Shown here in pieces: positions 26,521-35,503 of a stretch of 64,000 nt of DNA. This DNA is from Faecalicatena_A orotica (GTDB lineage Bacteria; Bacillota; Clostridia; Lachnospirales; Lachnospiraceae), in assembly GCF_040545875.1 (NCBI RefSeq), contig NZ_JBEPMR010000013.1, one strand, 5' to 3'. Position 1 is the stretch's first letter; each line of letters starts with the position of its first letter. The position numbers were made by a program, and so were the translations under genes. The notes under the pieces were generated by a model, which worked only from the letters and a program-made list of their open reading frames with translations, searched no databases and was not told the origin of the DNA.

Positions 26521-26581
26521 GAGCGTATTTGATAAATCATGTATACGGCTGATTGTCCCAAATGAATTATCAAACACGCTC
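26521..26581. mobile_element. short MITE copy (61 bp) with 20-bp inverted ends
   Basis: Left end 26521-26540 and right end 26562-26581 are near-perfect inverted repeats (GAGCGTATTTGATAAATCAT versus the complement GAGCGTGTTTGATAATTCAT). It is flanked by TA on each side, as for Tc1/mariner/IS630-type insertion. Its left 41 bases match the first 41 bases of the 160-bp element at 50112 with one difference, and the right end matches too, so this is an internally shortened copy. The element boundary supplies the stop codon of the SseB-like gene. Confidence 0.75.
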
Positions 26582-27375
26582 TAACCTTTTGAGAACCTGT
26601 TCAGCAGATTCGGAATGATGTTCTTGGCGATCACAGTGTTCATCCCCTGCGGATTTACAACAATCCCTTCTACATTATTTCCCAGAACCTTCTGAATATT
26701 TACAAAGTCCACCATATTAGCCTTAAACTTTCCTTCCGTATTAAACTTCTGGAATTCATTATAGTCTGTGAAAATCGGCTGGAACATCTTACCTTCCTTA
26801 TTCTTCACACATGGGAGCTTGATGTTGGAGCCATCTTTATCCGGCTTTTCCCCCTGTACCTCGATCGCCATAAAGAATCTGGAACGGATCAGGTTCACGA
26901 CCATCTCCTCTTCCAGCTCCGGCAGTTTCGGCTTCTCATTATTCGGCTTTGCCCGAAGCAGCTCCTGCATAAAATACAGGCCTGTCAGATGCATCTGCGG
27001 GTTTACTAACGGCTGCTTTTCCTTTGGCAGCTTAGAATAATCAGGCTGTACAACCAGCTTGTCCAGCGGAATCTTCGTCGTCATCTCCTCTTCCACAAAT
27101 ACAATCTCGTTAACCCCAACCAGATACAGTCCGCTGTAAAAACCTAGCAGCTGCTTATTCTCCAGACGCACAATCATCAGCAGGTCCTTCTCCTCATCCC
27201 TGCGTTTCTCGCCAAACTCTTTTGCCTTATCCTCCGTAGTAAAAATCCACACCTGGTCATTAAAAGTTTCCTCATCGCAGGTAATGAACGGCATTCTCGT
27301 CCCCTGACTGAATGCGACATATGTAGTTTCAAGCTTCTGCAGCTTCTTCACTTGAATTTGAAAATTATTGTCCAT
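26581..27375 (-). CDS. SseB family protein
   Basis: Soluble protein of 264 residues. The N-terminal half (about 5-115) has the SseB N-domain pattern (TTYVAFSQGTRMPFITCDEE, VWIFTTEDKAKEFGEKR), and the C-terminal half continues in the SseB-like style (ADMVDFVNIQKVLGNNVEGIVVNPQG). SseB-like proteins in Firmicutes are widespread and have no settled role. There is no signal peptide. The stop codon TAG (26583-26581) is formed at the edge of the MITE, so the original C terminus may have been altered slightly. ATG 27375 has GAGG six bases upstream. Confidence 0.75.
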   Translation of the reverse strand: MDNNFQIQVKKLQKLETTYVAFSQGTRMPFITCDEETFNDQVWIFTTEDKAKEFGEKRRDEEKDLLMIVRLENKQLLGFYSGLYLVGVNEIVFVEEEMTTKIPLDKLVVQPDYSKLPKEKQPLVNPQMHLTGLYFMQELLRAKPNNEKPKLPELEEEMVVNLIRSRFFMAIEVQGEKPDKDGSNIKLPCVKNKEGKMFQPIFTDYNEFQKFNTEGKFKANMVDFVNIQKVLGNNVEGIVVNPQGMNTVIAKNIIPNLLNRFSKG

Positions 27376-27515
27376 GATAAACCTCGATTCATTTTCCTTA
27401 TATTAGCGGTTCCCAAAGTCATCCAATTGCATACATTGTATAACCCTTTGAGCCTGATATTTTAAATTATACTATAGTATTCTTATGGACGCAAATAATT
27501 TTCAGGAATCTTAGT

Positions 27516-28595
27516 TTAGCTTTTTATCCCTTCCGGGACGTAAGTATACCAGTACATCTCCGGTTTTACCGGGGTTTTCAAATCCTCTGTATTATTTTTA
27601 TAAGTAACAATTGACAGTTCATGGTCTCCTGATGAGGAAATCTCCATCAGGACCATCTCTTCTTCCGCAAATCTGTGATTCTTTCCATATAGCACTTCTT
27701 TAAATTCAGCGTCAGCAAAATCATACTGATACAGTGCATCTGCATTTATATAATATAGAAGGCCATTGGCCGAATCACATATCATTTTGTCAATATACCC
27801 CTGTTTTCCTGTCATTCTGCTGCCCTTAAGCAAAACCGGGTCCAGAGATCCTCGTAGTTTTTCATCAGCATCCACAGGCTCACCTGTCAGTGCATCGAAA
27901 ATTTCAATATGATCAATCCCTTCTACGAATATTTTGTCATTCATAACACAGAACCCATTAATCTGTCCGCCTATTTTATCAAACGATTCCTTTAGTGCTC
28001 CTGTTTCCCCATCAAACACGAAAATCCCCTCCCTCTGGTTTGTCCCGTAAATCAGGGAATCATAGTACTGCAAAAATCTTATATCGTGATCAGGCATATC
28101 CGGTGAAAGCTCCATAAAGTCTCCCTGCAAATTCACCTTGTAGTATTTCTTCTGAATATTTGCAGGATCCGCCCCTTCTTTCAGCAAATCTACCTGCACA
28201 CCGCATATCAGGATGTTATCATCCAGAAATAATGCCTCTGATACCAAACTGTACTGAAGTGTCTCTGGTAAATCCAGCCCCCTCTCCCAAGTCTTACCTT
28301 TGTCATCCGACCTCCAGATAAGAGAACTTTTTTGCCTTCCTTCACTGGATGCAATTAAAATGGTATCCCCACTTTTTCTGACATCCATGATATTCACAGC
28401 TCCATCGGGTAGAGAAACCTTTTCTTCCATAAAGTATTCCGGTCCGGTTTTGATCTCCGCTATCTGTTCCCTATCCTGTTCTTCCACTTTCTCTTCCCCT
28501 GTCTTATTTTCTTCCTGCGGAGGGGTTTTCTTCGCACAACCGATTGTTCCCACTACACAAAGACAAATAACCAAAAACTTTACTAATCTTTTCAT
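27516..28595 (-). CDS. lipoprotein with beta-propeller-like repeats, function unknown
   Basis: Protein of 359 residues with a lipoprotein signal (CVVGTIGCAKK, cysteine near residue 21), so attached to the outer face of the membrane. A low-complexity Glu/Lys linker (about 22-50) follows. The body has repeats suggesting a beta-propeller, including one Asp-box (SDDKGKTW, about residues 92-99) of the BNR/sialidase type and blocks such as SYDSLIYGTNQREGIFVFDG. The catalytic residues of a sialidase are not evident. Despite lying a few kilobases from a sialic-acid operon it is not in that operon. I do not assign a function. Confidence 0.7.
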   Translation of the reverse strand: MKRLVKFLVICLCVVGTIGCAKKTPPQEENKTGEEKVEEQDREQIAEIKTGPEYFMEEKVSLPDGAVNIMDVRKSGDTILIASSEGRQKSSLIWRSDDKGKTWERGLDLPETLQYSLVSEALFLDDNILICGVQVDLLKEGADPANIQKKYYKVNLQGDFMELSPDMPDHDIRFLQYYDSLIYGTNQREGIFVFDGETGALKESFDKIGGQINGFCVMNDKIFVEGIDHIEIFDALTGEPVDADEKLRGSLDPVLLKGSRMTGKQGYIDKMICDSANGLLYYINADALYQYDFADAEFKEVLYGKNHRFAEEEMVLMEISSSGDHELSIVTYKNNTEDLKTPVKPEMYWYTYVPEGIKS

Positions 28596-28862
28596 CCTGC
28601 TCCCTCCTTAATTAAATTTTATATAACATCGTCACTATTTTTATTATTAATTATACCATTGCTTTCTTTGAACATGGTTCCATTTTTTGAATTCTTGTCT
28701 TTTTCAATAACATTTTCTGTTTATTTATTGATACATTTTACACTGACAGATTTTTCAAAGTACAGACGGCTTGTAAACTACGTACATTTGTCGTAAAATA
28801 ATGGTTAAAAGGCCGGAACTCTCCCCACAGGACAACCACCGGCCCATTAGGAGGTTTTATTT

Positions 28863-29807
28863 ATGCACGTGGGCAACAAGGCTCAGAAAAAGGAAAAATC
28901 GGCTATGACTGTTTCGCTGTATGGTAACATGCTTTTTGTCATTCTGGAACTTATCATGGCAGTTTATACAAGTTCTCAGGCGGTTCTGCTGGATGCAGTC
29001 TACGACGGCGTGGAGTTCGTCATGCTGCTGCCATCCATCTTTCTGATACCGCTCCTCTACAAACCTTCCAATGAAAAGCATCCTTTCGGCTATATGCAGA
29101 TAGAGTCTATGTTTGTCGTTGTCAAAGGTGTGACTATGGCGGCCGTAACGATCGGACTGATCTTTAATAACATTGATATCATGCTGCACGGCGGGCGGAC
29201 TGTTTCCTTCGGGACGATCGCGTGGTTTGAACTGGCTGCCTGTGTCTTAGGTGTTGCAGTATCAGTGTATCTGCACAGGAAAAATGAAGTCATGAATTCC
29301 CACTTAGTCGAGATGGAGATGCACGGCTGGCAGCTTGACAGCGTGGCCTCCCTCGGCATGGCGGTTGCATTCTTTCTTCCGGTTGTCATTCCCTTCGGAC
29401 CTTTAAAAGGCATTATCCCTTATCTCGACCAGATCATTACTGTAGTTCTGTCCATCTGCATGATTCCGACTCCGGTCAAAGCGGTCATTACCGGGTTGAG
29501 AGACTTATTCCTGCTGCCCCCGGAAGCGGAAACAGTAGATGAAATCAAAGAAACCGTAGAGCCTATTCTGGAAGCCTACGGTTATGAAAAGCTATATTAT
29601 GATATTGTCCGTACCGGACGCAAACTGTGGATCAGCGTCTATATTACCTTTGACCGGGATGAAGTCTCTATCCGCAGATTCAAGATCGTACAAAATTTCT
29701 GCATACAGGCGCTAGCGAAAAAGTTTTCGGACTTCTACTTCGAGCTGCTGCCTGATATAGAATTTACACTGGAGGATGAGAAGCCTCCCGCGTCTGAAGA
29801 TGTCTAA
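28863..29807 (+). CDS. cation diffusion facilitator (CDF) family transporter
   Basis: Divalent-metal efflux protein of 314 residues with five to six membrane helices in the first ~215 residues and a cytoplasmic C-terminal domain. The metal-site helix reads LLDAVYDGVEF (about residues 39-49), where family members usually have D-x3-D, and HPFGYMQIES (about 76-85) is a standard CDF signature. ATG 28863 follows AGGAGG by eight bases. A hairpin (GGCCGG ... CCGGCC, about 28812-28845) sits in the leader. The metal cannot be read from the sequence. The trmO gene follows 25 bases later, so the two may be cotranscribed. Confidence 0.88.
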   Translation: MHVGNKAQKKEKSAMTVSLYGNMLFVILELIMAVYTSSQAVLLDAVYDGVEFVMLLPSIFLIPLLYKPSNEKHPFGYMQIESMFVVVKGVTMAAVTIGLIFNNIDIMLHGGRTVSFGTIAWFELAACVLGVAVSVYLHRKNEVMNSHLVEMEMHGWQLDSVASLGMAVAFFLPVVIPFGPLKGIIPYLDQIITVVLSICMIPTPVKAVITGLRDLFLLPPEAETVDEIKETVEPILEAYGYEKLYYDIVRTGRKLWISVYITFDRDEVSIRRFKIVQNFCIQALAKKFSDFYFELLPDIEFTLEDEKPPASEDV

Positions 29808-29832
29808 AAAAACAGAAAGTGAGTAATAGAAA

Positions 29833-30522
29833 ATGGAATCACCCTTTACCCTGAAAACGATTGCCCATATCCGTAGTGACTTTCCTGAAAAATTCGGGAT
29901 TCCGCGACAGAGCGGGCTGATAGAAGAGCTAAAAGCCGACATCCTGTTCGAGCCGGACTACCGCACCCCTGACGCCTTAAGGGGCCTTGAGGAATATTCC
30001 CATATATGGCTCATCTGGGGGTTTTCAGAATCGGTCCGTGATGGCTGGTCACCCACCGTGCGCCCTCCCAGACTGGGCGGCAACCAGCGCATGGGTGTAT
30101 TCGCGACCCGTTCTCCGTTTCGTCCCAATCCACTTGGACTCTCCTGTGTCCGCCTCACCGGAATGGAACATACCAGTGACCGGGGCGTCATTCTCCATAT
30201 TACAGGAGCCGACCTGCTGGACGGCACACCCATCTACGACATCAAGCCTTATCTTCCTTATGTTGACAGCCACCCGGATGCCCTGGGGGGATTCGGCAGT
30301 CTGCATAAGGATTACCGGCTTGAGGTGGACTGTCCTCCCCGCTGTCTTAAGGAGATTCCTGCACAGCACCTCGACTCCTTGCTGGCAGTTCTTGCCCAGG
30401 ACCCGCGTCCATCCTATCAAAGCGATCCAGACCGCATCTATGGGATGAAATACGCCGGCATGAACGTGAGGTTCTATGTAGACGGAGATATCCTGCATAT
30501 CTGTAAGATCGAAAAACTGTAG
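29833..30522 (+). CDS. trmO: tRNA (N6-threonylcarbamoyladenosine37-N6)-methyltransferase TrmO (TsaA family)
   Basis: Protein of 229 residues. The TsaA/VirR beta-barrel (about residues 5-140) is clear: HIRSDFPEKFGIPRQSG, LEEYSHIWLIWGF, RPPRLGGNQRMGVFATRSPFRPNPLG and DGTPIYDIKPYLPY. TrmO uses S-adenosylmethionine to methylate t6A37 of threonine tRNA. The C-terminal ~70 residues (DPDRIYGMKYAGMNVRFYVDG) are as in bacterial TrmO. The ribosome binding site is weak (AAAGTGAG). Confidence 0.92.
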   Translation: MESPFTLKTIAHIRSDFPEKFGIPRQSGLIEELKADILFEPDYRTPDALRGLEEYSHIWLIWGFSESVRDGWSPTVRPPRLGGNQRMGVFATRSPFRPNPLGLSCVRLTGMEHTSDRGVILHITGADLLDGTPIYDIKPYLPYVDSHPDALGGFGSLHKDYRLEVDCPPRCLKEIPAQHLDSLLAVLAQDPRPSYQSDPDRIYGMKYAGMNVRFYVDGDILHICKIEKL

Positions 30523-30576
30523 TATTACCGGTAAGTACGCCGTTCTGGACAGATAGATACCCGGACGGCGTTTTCC

Positions 30577-31419
30577 TCACTCTCCCAGATACCGTTCTTT
30601 TTCTTCCCGCTCCCGCAGCGCCCGCAGTGTATTATCATGCAGGGTTTCCTTCTCATACTTATTCTGTTCCAGAAAGTAGGAATAAATAATATCCAGCATA
30701 ATAAGCACCGGAAACTGCGGAGAGATGACATTCCCGTGATTCAGATGACGAAGCGATGGCAGAAGCAGCACTTCATCACAGAACTCTTCCAGCATTTCCT
30801 TATTCCTGGCAGTCACCATCACGGTACGTGCCTTTCTCTTATGTGCCTCTTTTAGCAGATAAAGCACTTCCTCCTTCTCACCGCTGATACTGATCCCGAA
30901 CACCAGGCATGTCTGGTTCTGAAACACGGCCTGCATACGCATCAGGTCACTGTCCTGTATGGAATCAATATCCACTCCGATCCTCATAAACCTCAGTTTC
31001 ATTTCCCTTGCCGCCAGACCGGAACTGCCCATCCCACATACGAACACTCTTGCGGCCTGATTCAGATAGCGGCTGATTCTGGCGATCTGTCCCTCATCCA
31101 CAAGGCTGTATGTCTTATTCAGAAGTTCCTGATAGACATTGAGCACCATCCTCGTATTCCCGGTAATAGACTCCGGTTTCTCAACAAAAGTTTCTTCATA
31201 CTGGTAAACAAATTCGCGGTAGCCCCTGTAACCACATTTCTTCGCAAAACGGGACAGCGACGCCTCCGAGACAAAGAGCTGCTCCGCAACAGCCTTTGCC
31301 GAAAAATCCATCTTCTTCCTGTTCTGAATGAAAAAATCGGCGATGTTTTTTTCTACAGTTGTAAAATTATCATAATTTGATTCAATAATCGGTACTACGG
31401 ACTTTACATAATATTCCAT
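30577..31419 (-). CDS. MurR/RpiR family regulator, probably of the sialic-acid operon
   Basis: Regulator of 280 residues, from ATG 31419 (a GTG one codon earlier is also possible). The N-terminal RpiR helix-turn-helix (about 1-77: FTTVEKNIADFFIQN, VAEQLFVSEASLSRFAKKCGYRGYREF) is followed by a SIS sugar-phosphate-binding domain (about 105-250: VFVCGMGSSGLAAREMKLRF, FGISISGEKEEVLYLLKEAH). It is the last gene of the nan row, 13 bases after nanK. RpiR-type NanR repressors in Firmicutes respond to N-acetylmannosamine-6-phosphate; this is family knowledge, not shown here. Confidence 0.88.
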   Translation of the reverse strand: MEYYVKSVVPIIESNYDNFTTVEKNIADFFIQNRKKMDFSAKAVAEQLFVSEASLSRFAKKCGYRGYREFVYQYEETFVEKPESITGNTRMVLNVYQELLNKTYSLVDEGQIARISRYLNQAARVFVCGMGSSGLAAREMKLRFMRIGVDIDSIQDSDLMRMQAVFQNQTCLVFGISISGEKEEVLYLLKEAHKRKARTVMVTARNKEMLEEFCDEVLLLPSLRHLNHGNVISPQFPVLIMLDIIYSYFLEQNKYEKETLHDNTLRALREREEKERYLGE

Positions 31420-31432
31420 CACTCACCGGTCC

Positions 31433-32380
31433 TCATCTTCTCCTGTATTTACCATGCTTCTCCATAAAATGGTAGAATGCCCCAAGCATTCCCGCATCAT
31501 TTCTATGCTTTGCAAACGTGATCGTTGTACAGCGTGCTATGCTCGGAACAAGATAGCCCGCGACTGCCCCCTGAATCTTTCCTTTCAGATATTCTTCCTG
31601 GGCCATGATCCCGCCGCCGAGCACTACAGTCTGCGGATTCAGTACATAACAGATATTTGCGATGCCCCTCCCAAGGATGTCCACCATCTCCGCGATCGCC
31701 TGAATGCATGTCTCATCTCCTGCTTTTGCTTCTTCGAATATATGGTAACCACTCCACTTTTGCAGTGGTTCGCCTTTTCGTTCGGCTACTTTGTTTGACA
31801 AAATGCTGGCCGCCCCGAGAGTCTGGAAGTCACTGTCAAACATATGCATATATCCCACTTCGCACGCACTGTTGCTAAAACCGTGGAAAACTTTGTTATC
31901 CAGTACAATACAGCCTCCTATCCCGGTCCCTATCGTCAGCATCAGTGTGCTTGAGCTGTTCCTGGCTGAACCGGACATGCTCTCTGCAAGTCCTGCACAG
32001 TTCACATCATTTTCCACTTCACACGGAATCCCGAATTTCTTCTCCATCACTGCCTTAAACTTTGTGCCCGCATAGTTGGGGATCAGCGGTGCAGCATAGA
32101 AGATCTCGCCTTTTTCTGTATCAACCATTCCCGCCGTAGAAATACAGATTCCACTGATTTCACCTGCTTCCTGCGCGTCACGTCCTTTTAGTTCATTTAC
32201 GATACCGACCGCCTTTTCCAGAATAGCCGGGCCGCCCTTTTCCGCCTCTGTCCGCATTTCCCTGCGTTCCAATATCCGACCGTTTTCATTTATAATTCCG
32301 TATTTTATAGCTGTGCCGCCGATATCTATGCTTATATATTTCTCCACCGCAGTTTCTTTGTCTGCTTTCTGCAATGCCAT
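31433..32380 (-). CDS. nanK: ROK family N-acetylmannosamine kinase
   Basis: Kinase of 315 residues. ATP-binding DIGGTAIKYGII (about 20-31), the phosphate/adenosine segments LTIGTGIGGCIVL and LGGGIMAQ, and catalytic D in VENDVNCAG (about 123-131) are present. The ROK zinc motif is degenerate: instead of the CxCGxxGC cluster it has ACEVGYMHMFDSDFQTLGAA, with a shortened loop. Phosphorylation of N-acetylmannosamine is inferred from its place between nanQ and the RpiR regulator. A stem-loop without a T-run (about 32408-32438) separates it from nanQ. Confidence 0.87.
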   Translation of the reverse strand: MALQKADKETAVEKYISIDIGGTAIKYGIINENGRILERREMRTEAEKGGPAILEKAVGIVNELKGRDAQEAGEISGICISTAGMVDTEKGEIFYAAPLIPNYAGTKFKAVMEKKFGIPCEVENDVNCAGLAESMSGSARNSSSTLMLTIGTGIGGCIVLDNKVFHGFSNSACEVGYMHMFDSDFQTLGAASILSNKVAERKGEPLQKWSGYHIFEEAKAGDETCIQAIAEMVDILGRGIANICYVLNPQTVVLGGGIMAQEEYLKGKIQGAVAGYLVPSIARCTTITFAKHRNDAGMLGAFYHFMEKHGKYRRR

Positions 32381-32456
32381 GTCCGAAACTCCCTTCGTAC
32401 CTGAACAGGCCAGACACCCGCTGAACAGGTGCCTGACCTTTTTTACTATTTTACAA

Positions 32457-32909
32457 TTACTGGATCTTTACTTTAAAGATCGCCTTCTTAGTTAACTTGG
32501 GCTCATCCACCTTCACAGCCGTGCGGTGTGCGTCATGTGGATAACAGACCAGAAAATCCCCTGCATCCAGCACAACATGGCCGTTTGCCCCGCCCTGAAG
32601 AGGAAGGAAATCCTTTTCTGGCTGGAACTCTTCTTCCTTCATATTTTCAATGAAGTTCACATCGATCTGTTCAGGCCCGTCCAGCATGACATGGATGTCC
32701 AGATACTCTCTGTGTGCCTCCCAGAAACGATCTTCCGGCGTCGTTGTCGTATATTCCACGATATTTACAAACAATCTGTCTCCGTCTATTTCATGAGATC
32801 CTTTTTCAAATGAAATCAGATCATGTTCCTTTGCATAGGCAAAGCATTCCTGAATCTGGCTGTCCAGAAAGCTGTACTCGCTTAAATTACGGATGTTTCC
32901 AAAAATCAT
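32457..32909 (-). CDS. nanQ: YhcH/YjgK/YiaL family protein, N-acetylneuraminate anomerase-like
   Basis: Single-domain cupin-like protein of 150 residues, with the family pattern throughout: HEIDGDRLFVNIVEYTT, WEAHREYLDIHVMLDGPEQI and LDAGDFLVCYPHDAHRTA. The histidines and acidic residues of these motifs form the metal site. E. coli NanQ opens and closes the sugar ring to speed use of sialic acid by NanA; the position between the transporter and nanK supports the same task. ATG 32909 has GGGAG upstream. Confidence 0.88.
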   Translation of the reverse strand: MIFGNIRNLSEYSFLDSQIQECFAYAKEHDLISFEKGSHEIDGDRLFVNIVEYTTTTPEDRFWEAHREYLDIHVMLDGPEQIDVNFIENMKEEEFQPEKDFLPLQGGANGHVVLDAGDFLVCYPHDAHRTAVKVDEPKLTKKAIFKVKIQ

Positions 32910-32942
32910 AATTCTGCTCCCTTCTTTTTATTTTACAATAGA

Positions 32943-34448
32943 TTAATTTTTAAAGATAGTTGTATTTGGAGCCGGTACAGAAGTATCACCCTTTACTTTC
33001 CTCCAGATCAGGCTCGCAGGAATTCCTACAACAAGAGATACTGCAATTGAGATCAGTGAGTATGACCAGATCGTAACGCTTCCGGCCGGTGCAAAGTACT
33101 TAATTCCGATCATAACAGCAGATGCCGCGATGAATGCCAGCGTTGCACCGAAGGTATTTGCAATTTTTGTAAATGCACCGAGTATAAATGTTCCGACAAG
33201 GATACCGAGTACGAGACCCATGAATCCGTTGAACCACTCATATGCCGATTTTACTCCACCGTTTGCGAGTACCATTGCGATCACGATTGCGAAAATACCT
33301 ACAATCAGAGATACGTACTGCCCTATCTTTGTCTGCTTTTCAAAACTCAGTTCCTTTTTGGTCAGGCGGGACTGGATATCCAGTGTCCAGCTGGATGCTA
33401 CCGAGTTCAGACCTGTTGACAGTGTAGACTGCGACGCCGCGTAGATAGCTGCCAGTAAAAGTCCTGTAACACCTACTGGAAGCTCAAAAGCAATGTAGGA
33501 TGCAAAGATCTGGTCCTGGGCCGCTGCCGGCGGAAGTGCGTTCTGCTGGTAAAACACATACAGTCCGGTACCAATCAGGTAGAAGACAGTTGCAATAAAG
33601 ATAGATAATGCTCCGTTTGTCAGCATCATTTTATTCAGTTTCTTTGTATCCGTTGTTGTTGTAAAACGCTGTACAATATCCTGGCTTGATACATAGGAGC
33701 CCATTGTATTGAATCCGGCTCCCACAATCAGGATAAATACGCTGTCTTTTAAGATATTGATATCAAATACCGGCTGGTCTACTGCAAGGAATTTATGGTC
33801 TGCGGCAAAGGCGCCGAAGATTGCCCCGATCCCGCCATCGATATGTGCAAGAAGGAAGATCAGCGCGAACGATACACCGATCAGCAGCACGGAACCCTGT
33901 ATGAAGTCTGTCCAGAGCACGGACTTCAAACCGCCTGTATATGAATATATAATTGCAATAATTCCCATGATGATGATCAGGATATTTACATTAATGCCCA
34001 TCAGGTTTGAAAGTACCATACACGGCAGATACATGATAATTGACATACGTCCCACCTGATAGATGATAAACATCACCGCACCAAGTACACGCAGTCCCTT
34101 GCTCCCGAAACGCAGCTCCAGATAATGGTAAGCCGTGTCGATATCCAATTTGCTATAAATGGGAAGGAAAAATTTAATTGTCAGAGGGATAGCAAGAAGC
34201 ATACCTAACTGTGCAAACCACATAATCCATGTCCCTGCATAGGAGTTCCCTGCCAGTGACAGAAATGAAATCGGGCTCAATAATGTGGCAAATATAGATA
34301 CGGAAGTTACCCACCACGGCACCGTCCCGTCGCCCTTAAAGAATTCTTTTCCCTTCATATCCTTTTTCGCGAAATGAAGTCCGGCAAATAATACTGCTGC
34401 CAGATATACAATCAGTATTACAAGATCAATGACTGTAAAGCCCTGCAT
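32943..34448 (-). CDS. sodium:solute symporter (SSS family), probable sialic acid transporter
   Basis: Membrane protein of 501 residues with about thirteen hydrophobic segments. It has SSS features: GNSYAGTWIMWFAQLGML near segment 2, GLKSVLWTDFIQGSVL and NTMGSYVSSQDIVQRFTT in the middle, and AASQSTLSTGLNSVASSWTLD (about 330-350), the sodium-site helix with serines. Placed between nanA and nanQ, it is the only transporter in the operon, so sodium-driven import of N-acetylneuraminate is likely, as in the SiaT-type SSS proteins. ATG 34448 follows TTAGGAGGAAG. Confidence 0.9.
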   Translation of the reverse strand: MQGFTVIDLVILIVYLAAVLFAGLHFAKKDMKGKEFFKGDGTVPWWVTSVSIFATLLSPISFLSLAGNSYAGTWIMWFAQLGMLLAIPLTIKFFLPIYSKLDIDTAYHYLELRFGSKGLRVLGAVMFIIYQVGRMSIIMYLPCMVLSNLMGINVNILIIIMGIIAIIYSYTGGLKSVLWTDFIQGSVLLIGVSFALIFLLAHIDGGIGAIFGAFAADHKFLAVDQPVFDINILKDSVFILIVGAGFNTMGSYVSSQDIVQRFTTTTDTKKLNKMMLTNGALSIFIATVFYLIGTGLYVFYQQNALPPAAAQDQIFASYIAFELPVGVTGLLLAAIYAASQSTLSTGLNSVASSWTLDIQSRLTKKELSFEKQTKIGQYVSLIVGIFAIVIAMVLANGGVKSAYEWFNGFMGLVLGILVGTFILGAFTKIANTFGATLAFIAASAVMIGIKYFAPAGSVTIWSYSLISIAVSLVVGIPASLIWRKVKGDTSVPAPNTTIFKN

Positions 34449-34460
34449 ATTTTCTTCCTC

Positions 34461-35375
34461 CTAATATTTTGCTTTTGCATCTGTGATCATCTTTGCAGCT
34501 TCTTCCACAACTGCCATGTCTGATTCAGTAAGGCCCGGAAGCGGCTTGCGCACTCCGCCCAGTTCAAGTCCTTCATTGATCTTTAAGATTGCTTTAATCA
34601 CACCGTACATATTGCCGTGTGCAGAACACATTTTATAAATGATCGCATTGACTGCATACTGCAGTTCTCTTGCCTCTTCCATTTTTCCTGCTCTTACGAA
34701 AGCATCCAGTTTCAGGAATAATTCCGGCATCGCGCCATAAGTTCCGCCGATCGCTCCCTCGGCCCCTATCACGCGTCCACTCATGAACTGCTCGTCCGGC
34801 CCGTTAAAGATCACATAATCCTCTCCGCCTGCATCCTTGAACATCTGGATATCCTGCACCGGCATGGAAGAGTTCTTTACGCCGATCACCCTCGGGTTCT
34901 TTCTCATCTCTGCAAACAGATTCATAGTCAGTGCAACACCTGCGAGCTGGGGAATGTTATAGATCACAAAGTCTGTGTTCGGTGCTGCCGAGCTGATGTC
35001 GTTCCAGTACTCTGCAATCGCATACTCAGGCAGATGGAAGTAGATCGGTGGGATTGCCGCGATAGCATCCACGCCAAGACTTTCTGCGTGAGCCGCCAGC
35101 ACTTTGCTGTCCGCGGTGTTATTACAGGCAACGTGTGCGATTACAGTCAATTTCCCTTTTGCCTCTTTCATCACATTTTCCAGAACGATCTTTTTATCCT
35201 CGACGCTCTGATAGATACATTCCCCTGAAGACCCGTTCACATACACGCCTTTTACCCCTTTGTCAATAAAATAGCGTGTCAGCGCCTGTACTCCATTCGG
35301 GCTTATATTCCCCTCTTTGTCATAGCATGCGTAGAACGCCGGGATAACTCCTTTGTACTTGTCCAGATTTCTCAT
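34461..35375 (-). CDS. nanA: N-acetylneuraminate lyase / DHDPS family aldolase
   Basis: TIM-barrel aldolase of 304 residues. ATG 35375 (MRNLDKYKGV) follows AAAGGAG; the longer frame has no site. The family pattern is clear: YVNGSSGECIYQSVEDKK (GSTGE-like motif), the catalytic tyrosine in FVIYNIPQLAGV and the Schiff-base lysine in VIGVKNSS. NanA splits N-acetylneuraminate to N-acetylmannosamine and pyruvate. The gene lies in a complete sialic-acid pathway, which favours this over dihydrodipicolinate synthase. Confidence 0.9.
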   Translation of the reverse strand: MRNLDKYKGVIPAFYACYDKEGNISPNGVQALTRYFIDKGVKGVYVNGSSGECIYQSVEDKKIVLENVMKEAKGKLTVIAHVACNNTADSKVLAAHAESLGVDAIAAIPPIYFHLPEYAIAEYWNDISSAAPNTDFVIYNIPQLAGVALTMNLFAEMRKNPRVIGVKNSSMPVQDIQMFKDAGGEDYVIFNGPDEQFMSGRVIGAEGAIGGTYGAMPELFLKLDAFVRAGKMEEARELQYAVNAIIYKMCSAHGNMYGVIKAILKINEGLELGGVRKPLPGLTESDMAVVEEAAKMITDAKAKY

Positions 35376-35503
35376 GATAAATTCTCCTTTTCTTTTATAT
35401 AGAATATGCGGCCATATAGTTACCCTTTTTATATGCACCTGTCTCCTTGCACCGTCCCGTTGTGTGATGCATCCTTCTGCTTACATTCTTGTGAAAATGT
35501 CAG

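Noticed and set aside
32408..32438. Stem-loop between nanQ and nanK as a terminator
   Set aside because: Its T-run lies on the plus strand, but the operon runs on the minus strand; no plus-strand gene ends here.
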